Below are positions 37,081 to 40,346 of a stretch of DNA of 40,346 nucleotides, one piece after another. This stretch comes from an uncultured Brachyspira sp. (lineage in GTDB: Bacteria > Spirochaetota > Brachyspiria > Brachyspirales > Brachyspiraceae), in the NCBI GenBank assembly GCA_944392715.1, contig CALXXQ010000037.1, forward strand, positions 1 through 40,346, read 5' to 3'. Position 1 is the first letter of the stretch. Every line of letters begins with the position of its first letter. The notes under the pieces were generated by a model, which was given only the letters and a program-made list of their open reading frames with translations, was not told the DNA's origin and did not search any database. The translations under genes were made by a program, and so were the position numbers.

Positions 37081-37294
37081 TTTGGGCGGGCATTAACATT
37101 TCTTTTTAAATAATAAAAAAGATCAAATTAAAAATAATAAATAAAAACAATAAATATAGAGGGCGGGCAAATGGAATTAATTTTTTAAGCTTTATTTTAA
37201 ATCCCACCCTATTTCTTTTAAATTTTTTCAGTTACTTTTACTATATTTTCTTTTTAATTTTAAACTGTAATTTTAGCACCCACCCCAATTTTAT
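37081..37294. repeat. Nested palindromic repeat, copy R6 (complete)
   Basis: Blocks are A (TTTGGGCGGGCATTAACATT, 37081), B (AGAGGGCGGGCAAATGGAA, 37158), B' (TTAAATCCCACCCTATTT, 37197) and A' (TTTTAGCACCCACCCCAATT, 37271). Confidence 0.82.
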
Positions 37295-37310
37295 TTAAAT
37301 TTGATACTAT

Positions 37311-37400
37311 TATACCGCACGCTAAATAAAATTAGCAATATAATCAAATTTAAAATTATAATCTAATCATATAACTAAATTTAATTAACCGTGCGTTAAA
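37311..37400. repeat. CGCACGG inverted-arm element (copy C4)
   Basis: ATACCGCACGCTAAAT and ATTAACCGTGCGTTAAAT bracket about 60 AT-rich bases. A related right arm occurs at 37043-37060, and its decayed left arm (TTGTGCTTATAAAT) is at about 36979. Copies therefore alternate with the nested repeats. Confidence 0.65.
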
Positions 37401-37423
37401 TAGATTTTAAATTAAAAAATCAC

Positions 37424-37512
37424 TTGGGCGGGCGTTAACATTTCTTTTTAAACAATAAAAAAGATCAAATTAAAAACTGAAAATAAAAACAATAAAGATA
37501 GAGGGCGGGGAA
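37424..37512. repeat. Nested palindromic repeat, copy R7 (A and B blocks only)
   Basis: A (CTTGGGCGGGCGTTAACATT) and B (AGAGGGCGGGGAATGTTAAT) are present. The B' and A' blocks are absent because the sequence passes directly into the duplicated TPR-gene 3' flank. Confidence 0.75.
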
Positions 37513-37517
37513 TGTTA

Positions 37518-37670
37518 ATAAATTTTAAACTTATTTTTTATCAACTTTTCTCGGACTTCGTCAAAGTTGCAAAAGCACATAAAATTTATTTAAGAATAGT
37601 TACAAATATAATCAATCTTTGCCGCTATTTTATATCCTAGCCTTTATCTTTACAGAATTTTTTTGCTACT
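37518..37670. repeat. Duplicated 3' flank of TPR genes, copy 2
   Basis: This is nearly identical to 31541-31690, containing GGACTTCGTCAAAGTTGCAA and CAATCTTTGCCGCTATTTTA. CAACTTT and AAAGTTG inside it form a short hairpin. An inverted version of its core lies at 39309-39345 on the other side of the TPR gene. Confidence 0.8.
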
Positions 37671-37678
37671 TTATCTCT

Positions 37679-39172
37679 TTATCTAGCCATACCAATAATT
37701 TGATTTTTTATTATTTCTTTTAATTGTTTATCAGCTGAATTGTAAGCGGTATCTAAATCATTATATGTATCTTCAAAATATTTTTTGTATTCTTCTGAAG
37801 TTTTATCTTCTATATTTGTCAATAATATTTCTTTGTTAAAGTACCTATTAAAATAAATTTTAGGATCTTTATAATTTAATAGTATAACTTTATTATAATC
37901 TTCTATTGCTCCACTATAATCTTTAATAATTTCTTTTATTCTAGCTCTATTTACATAAGATTCAAAATCTTTTGGTTTTAATTTAATAGCTTTGTTATAG
38001 TCATCTATAATATCATAAATTGAAATTGAATCTTCACCCAATTCTCGCAACTCTTCTTTTACAAGTCCTCTATTAGTATAAGCATAATCATTATTTTCAT
38101 CTAAATCTATTGCTTTATTATAATCTTTTAAAGCCTCATTATATTTCCCTAATTGATAATAAGCCATACCTCTATAAACATAAGCATTAGAAAAATTTGG
38201 ATTTAATTTTATAGATTTATTAAGATATTCAATAGCTTCATCTTGATCACCCAAATCTGATTTGGATTTTCCTATATTATAATAAGCAATAGCATAATTA
38301 TTGATATGATTTCTATCTTTTATATTATCAATATCTCCATATAATTTTATTATTTCTAAATTATATTTAATAATTGAATTATATTTTGTAGTAAAATCAT
38401 AATCTTTATTATTGTACATTTCCCTACTTAAATTAAATAAATTTGCTATTTGTATATATTTATTATTCTCATCAATTAATTTTTGTGTTTCAACTTTTAT
38501 ATTTTTTATTGATAGTTCTGCTTCTTTTTCAACAAATTTTAATTGAGTTTTTGATTGCTCCAAAATATTATTATTTATAAAATATCCAGCAAAACTAAAT
38601 ACAACCATTATAATTGATAAAAAGGCAAACCAGAATGTTAATACATCATTTGAATCTTTCATTGTTTCTGAAAGAGAAGCCTTTAATAGATCCAAACCTA
38701 TTTCAAAAGATTTTTTTAATAAATCAAAACTGTCACCTTCACTGCTTATCACATTCATAATATTATTATTGTTTATTGATATTCTATCCATTGTACTTAC
38801 AGATATTGAAGAAGTTTCATTACTAGATACTATGCTTTCATTGGTTTGATTATTTGTTGATACGGATAAATTATAAAATATATTAGACATGCTTTTTTCA
38901 TATGATTGAATGGCATTATCAAATCTTTTCTCTATTTTGTATGAGTGTATAAAATAAATAGCCACAAATGATAATAAAGATATAAGAAATAAAAGTATAA
39001 AAAATAAATTATAATATTTATGCAACAATTTTGATAATTTTGAAACTTTGTTATTTTTTTGTTTCGTATAAATCACCATTTGAATATTTTTTTTATAAAA
39101 CCAAAATAACAAAAAAAATCCTATGGCAATAATTATATACGGTAATACATTATTAAATATAATTTCAATCAT
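37679..39172 (-). CDS. Membrane-anchored TPR-repeat protein
   Basis: The start was set at ATG 39172-39170, with a GGGA site seven bases upstream; an in-frame TTG lies 30 bases earlier. The protein has about 497 residues. It has two N-terminal membrane helices (about 5-27 and 55-80), a Ser/Asn-rich section, a third helix (VLTFWFAFLSIIMVVFSFAGYFI, near 190), and a short coiled coil. About five tetratricopeptide repeats follow (DEAIEYLNKSIKLNPNFSNAYVYRGMAYYQLGKYNEALKDYNKAIDLDENNDYAYTNRGL). The stop falls after GMAR; in the next codons of the same frame AKKFCKDKG is still readable, matching the short paralogue. The family's usual C-terminus thus seems to have been cut by a nonsense change. Confidence 0.8.
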   Translation of the reverse strand: MIEIIFNNVLPYIIIAIGFFLLFWFYKKNIQMVIYTKQKNNKVSKLSKLLHKYYNLFFILLFLISLLSFVAIYFIHSYKIEKRFDNAIQSYEKSMSNIFYNLSVSTNNQTNESIVSSNETSSISVSTMDRISINNNNIMNVISSEGDSFDLLKKSFEIGLDLLKASLSETMKDSNDVLTFWFAFLSIIMVVFSFAGYFINNNILEQSKTQLKFVEKEAELSIKNIKVETQKLIDENNKYIQIANLFNLSREMYNNKDYDFTTKYNSIIKYNLEIIKLYGDIDNIKDRNHINNYAIAYYNIGKSKSDLGDQDEAIEYLNKSIKLNPNFSNAYVYRGMAYYQLGKYNEALKDYNKAIDLDENNDYAYTNRGLVKEELRELGEDSISIYDIIDDYNKAIKLKPKDFESYVNRARIKEIIKDYSGAIEDYNKVILLNYKDPKIYFNRYFNKEILLTNIEDKTSEEYKKYFEDTYNDLDTAYNSADKQLKEIIKNQIIGMAR

Positions 39173-39308
39173 ATACAAATCCCATAGAAATATTATAAAC
39201 AATATTTTTATTTTTATCTATGAAATTATATACAAATATTTACATTAAAAACAGTAAAAACCATATATAGTTCCTTTTTAATAATTAAATGCATCGTAAT
39301 GTCTTTTT

Positions 39309-39345
39309 TGCAAATTTGACGAAGTCATGAAGTTGGTTATAAAAA
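39309..39345. repeat. Inverted copy of the TPR 3'-flank core
   Basis: Read on the minus strand, GACTTCGTCAAATTTGCA matches GACTTCGTCAAAGTTGCA at 37554-37571 except for one base. The preceding TTTTTAT and CAACTT blocks are also shared. It lies just upstream of the TPR gene, so the gene is bracketed by inverted copies. Confidence 0.65.
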
Positions 39346-39384
39346 TTATTTGTAGTAAAAATATAGAATATTAGAATTTAAAAA

Positions 39385-39951
39385 TTAATTTTTATTATAA
39401 TGAGATTCTTTTACCTTCTTCCATATAGTGTTTAATTTCTTTTGCATAATAATATCAGGAATGAGCATCATAGCAGTAATTAGTATAACAATAACTATAA
39501 ATGCTAATATAGTACCTGCAAATATTAATAATACTTCAGGATTCAAAGTAAAACTATTATACGCTCCTCCGTAAAGTACTGCCATACCGCTTAGCAATAC
39601 TCCCATAACAAAAGCAAATATTAATCCACCAATAATTGGCATACCTACAAATAATACAATAATAAATGAAACCATACTTATTTGAGTAACATCATTTCTG
39701 TCATTCTCATCAATTTTTAAAGCTATTTCTTTATGAATAATATTTCCGTATTTATTATACCAAAATATGCTGTAAAGATTGCAGGTAATAATACTGAGTA
39801 AAACTTCTAATTCAGGAGATATATCTTTTCGCTTAGTAAATTTTTTCACTTCTAAACTAATATAATAAATCCAATAGTAATGGTATATTCCTAAAGTAAA
39901 GAAGTTTAGAATAAACATTGTAGGAATTGATCTTACAGCACCTATATTCAT
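39385..39951 (-). CDS. DUF4234-like membrane protein
   Basis: The start is set at ATG 39951-39949 with GGA about nine bases before it. A GTG 33 bases upstream in frame lies inside a GC-rich hairpin island and lacks a ribosome site. The 188-residue protein opens IGAVRSIPTMFILNFFTLGIYHYYWIYYISLEVKKF, the DUF4234 hallmark of a short helix ending TLGIY-x-x-YW. It continues with SIITCNLYSIFWYNKYGN and then two long hydrophobic stretches (about 85-125 and 140-165). It is probably an inner-membrane protein. Function of the family is unknown. Confidence 0.75.
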   Translation of the reverse strand: MNIGAVRSIPTMFILNFFTLGIYHYYWIYYISLEVKKFTKRKDISPELEVLLSIITCNLYSIFWYNKYGNIIHKEIALKIDENDRNDVTQISMVSFIIVLFVGMPIIGGLIFAFVMGVLLSGMAVLYGGAYNSFTLNPEVLLIFAGTILAFIVIVILITAMMLIPDIIMQKKLNTIWKKVKESHYNKN

Positions 39952-39978
39952 AAAATTATTTCCATTGTTGTTATGTTC

Positions 39979-40078
39979 GCCCACCGAAGGTGCCTACTTG
40001 GTCGCCTTAAATAATCTAGTGAGTTTACTCACTAGCTGGCTTACCAAAGGTACCTTGCCTACGGCAGTCGGCTCACTT
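39979..40078. repeat. GC-rich multi-hairpin island
   Basis: About 100 bases at roughly 50% G+C stand out in AT-rich surroundings. Four self-complementary parts are visible: CACC/GGTG around 39982-39993, CTAGTGAGT-TT-ACTCACTAG at 40016-40035 (9-bp perfect stem), AAGGTACCTT at 40047-40056, and GCC/GGC arms at 40057-40072. GAAGGTGCCTAC and AAGGTACCTTGCCTAC are variants of one motif. It lies in the leader of the DUF4234-like gene. It is not a tRNA: no T-loop or anticodon arm fits. Confidence 0.65.
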
Positions 40079-40132
40079 TTTTGTTATATATAGTTTTCAA
40101 AGGCTAATAATTTTTTATTATTGCTATGCTCT

Positions 40133-40346
40133 TTAATAGCCTCTGTTTTCAAGTTTTATCTGTGAACCATGCACAAAGCCATGAATTGCATCTTTTCCGT
40201 CTTCAGCCTCTGGAGGAAGATAAAATACTTCAAGCCACTTTGTTTCGATATCTTGATAATTCTCATAATCAATACCTTCTCCATTGATAGATAATAAAAC
40301 TCCCCCATTATAAATCATATCTCTTTTCAAAATCTTTCCTATTATT
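40133..40346 (-). CDS. C-terminal end of an SH3-like domain protein (partial)
   Basis: The frame is open to the right window edge (it reads IIGKILKRDMIYNGG at the visible start), so only the last 71 residues are seen. The ending DIETKWLEVFYLPPEAEDGKDAIHGFVHGSQIKLENRGY has the pattern of a bacterial SH3 domain: a W-x-x-V/Y strand, a variable loop, then G-F/W-V-x-x-x-x-I/L. Such domains usually bind peptidoglycan or sit in envelope proteins. The upstream domains are outside the window. Confidence 0.65.
   Translation of the reverse strand, partial: IIGKILKRDMIYNGGVLLSINGEGIDYENYQDIETKWLEVFYLPPEAEDGKDAIHGFVHGSQIKLENRGY

Larger units (their letters stand above)
36987..37515. repeat. Tandem duplication, period about 340 bp
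   Basis: About 36987-37170 is repeated, with few changes, at about 37322-37512. Each unit runs through AATCTAATCATATAA, TTAACCGTGCGTTAAATAGA, a GGGCGGGC block, TTAACATTTCTTTTTAAA, AAAAAAGATCAAATTAAAAA and finally AGAGGGCGGG. The second unit stops short of the B' and A' blocks. Confidence 0.85.
36884..37678. other. Intergenic repeat array
   Basis: Almost 800 bases without a gene. It begins with about 100 bases of featureless AT-rich DNA. It then carries alternating CGCACGG elements and nested palindromic repeats in two tandem units, and ends with the 3' flank shared with the short TPR remnant. Confidence 0.65.

Noticed and set aside
36987..37515. CRISPR array
   Set aside because: The repeats here are long, few and internally palindromic, without regular 30-40 base spacers; no cas genes are present.
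39979..40078. tRNA gene
   Set aside because: Composition and length would allow it, but no acceptor stem, GTTCGA-type T arm or anticodon arm can be fitted on either strand.

Overview
The window looks like chromosomal DNA of a Brachyspira-type spirochaete. The sequence is very AT-rich (roughly three quarters A+T by eye) with short gene-to-gene gaps. Its gene content fits that group: Kdo-sugar synthesis, lipoproteins and TPR/ankyrin repeat proteins, AGCS and PTS transporters, and a short SMC. The genus is inferred from style and content; no species is claimed.

Left part (1-9.4 kb). A partial rsmI is read leftward. Next comes a 675-bp gap holding three near-identical parS-like 16-mers, a G-quadruplex-type G run and a CGCACGG inverted repeat. 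Rightward genes follow: a TonB/TolA-like protein, a GT8 glycosyltransferase and an iron alcohol dehydrogenase with a clear promoter and terminator. A cell-envelope cluster then follows: two LPP20-like proteins, a CsgG-like protein fused to ankyrin repeats, debris of at least two further CsgG-ankyrin copies, and a membrane protein.

Middle part (9.4-24.8 kb). It contains an alanine/glycine symporter, a TPR protein, a divergent FolD, a half-size EamA protein, an NfeD membrane protease, small envelope proteins, a ferritin-like/VIT1 fusion, a DMT exporter, a lipoprotein, an SMC ATPase of only 952 residues without a recognisable hinge, and a two-gene unit ending in a putative HTH/zinc-ribbon regulator.

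Right part (24.8-40.3 kb). It contains argS, a PTS-IIA/kdsB operon, gpmA and an uncharacterised TPR-like protein. A complete beta-glucoside module reads leftward: promoter, RAT-like antiterminator site and terminator, a LicT-type antiterminator split by a frameshift at an AT repeat, a second RAT-like site, a PTS EIIBCA and a GH1 6-phospho-beta-glucosidase. After it lie a TPR membrane protein, of which a collapsed paralogue lies 6 kb away, a DUF4234-like protein, a GC-rich multi-hairpin island and the end of an SH3-like protein.

Two intergenic repeat families run through the window and tend to sit side by side. One is a roughly 210-bp nested palindrome with four G/C-rich blocks (GGGCGGG type). 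The other is a roughly 85-bp element bounded by inverted CGCACGGT arms. I see no tRNA, rRNA, CRISPR array, transposase or phage gene. The most interesting items are the parS cluster paired with a hinge-poor SMC, the frameshifted antiterminator with two RAT-like sites, the decaying CsgG-ankyrin tandem array and the nested palindromic repeats.
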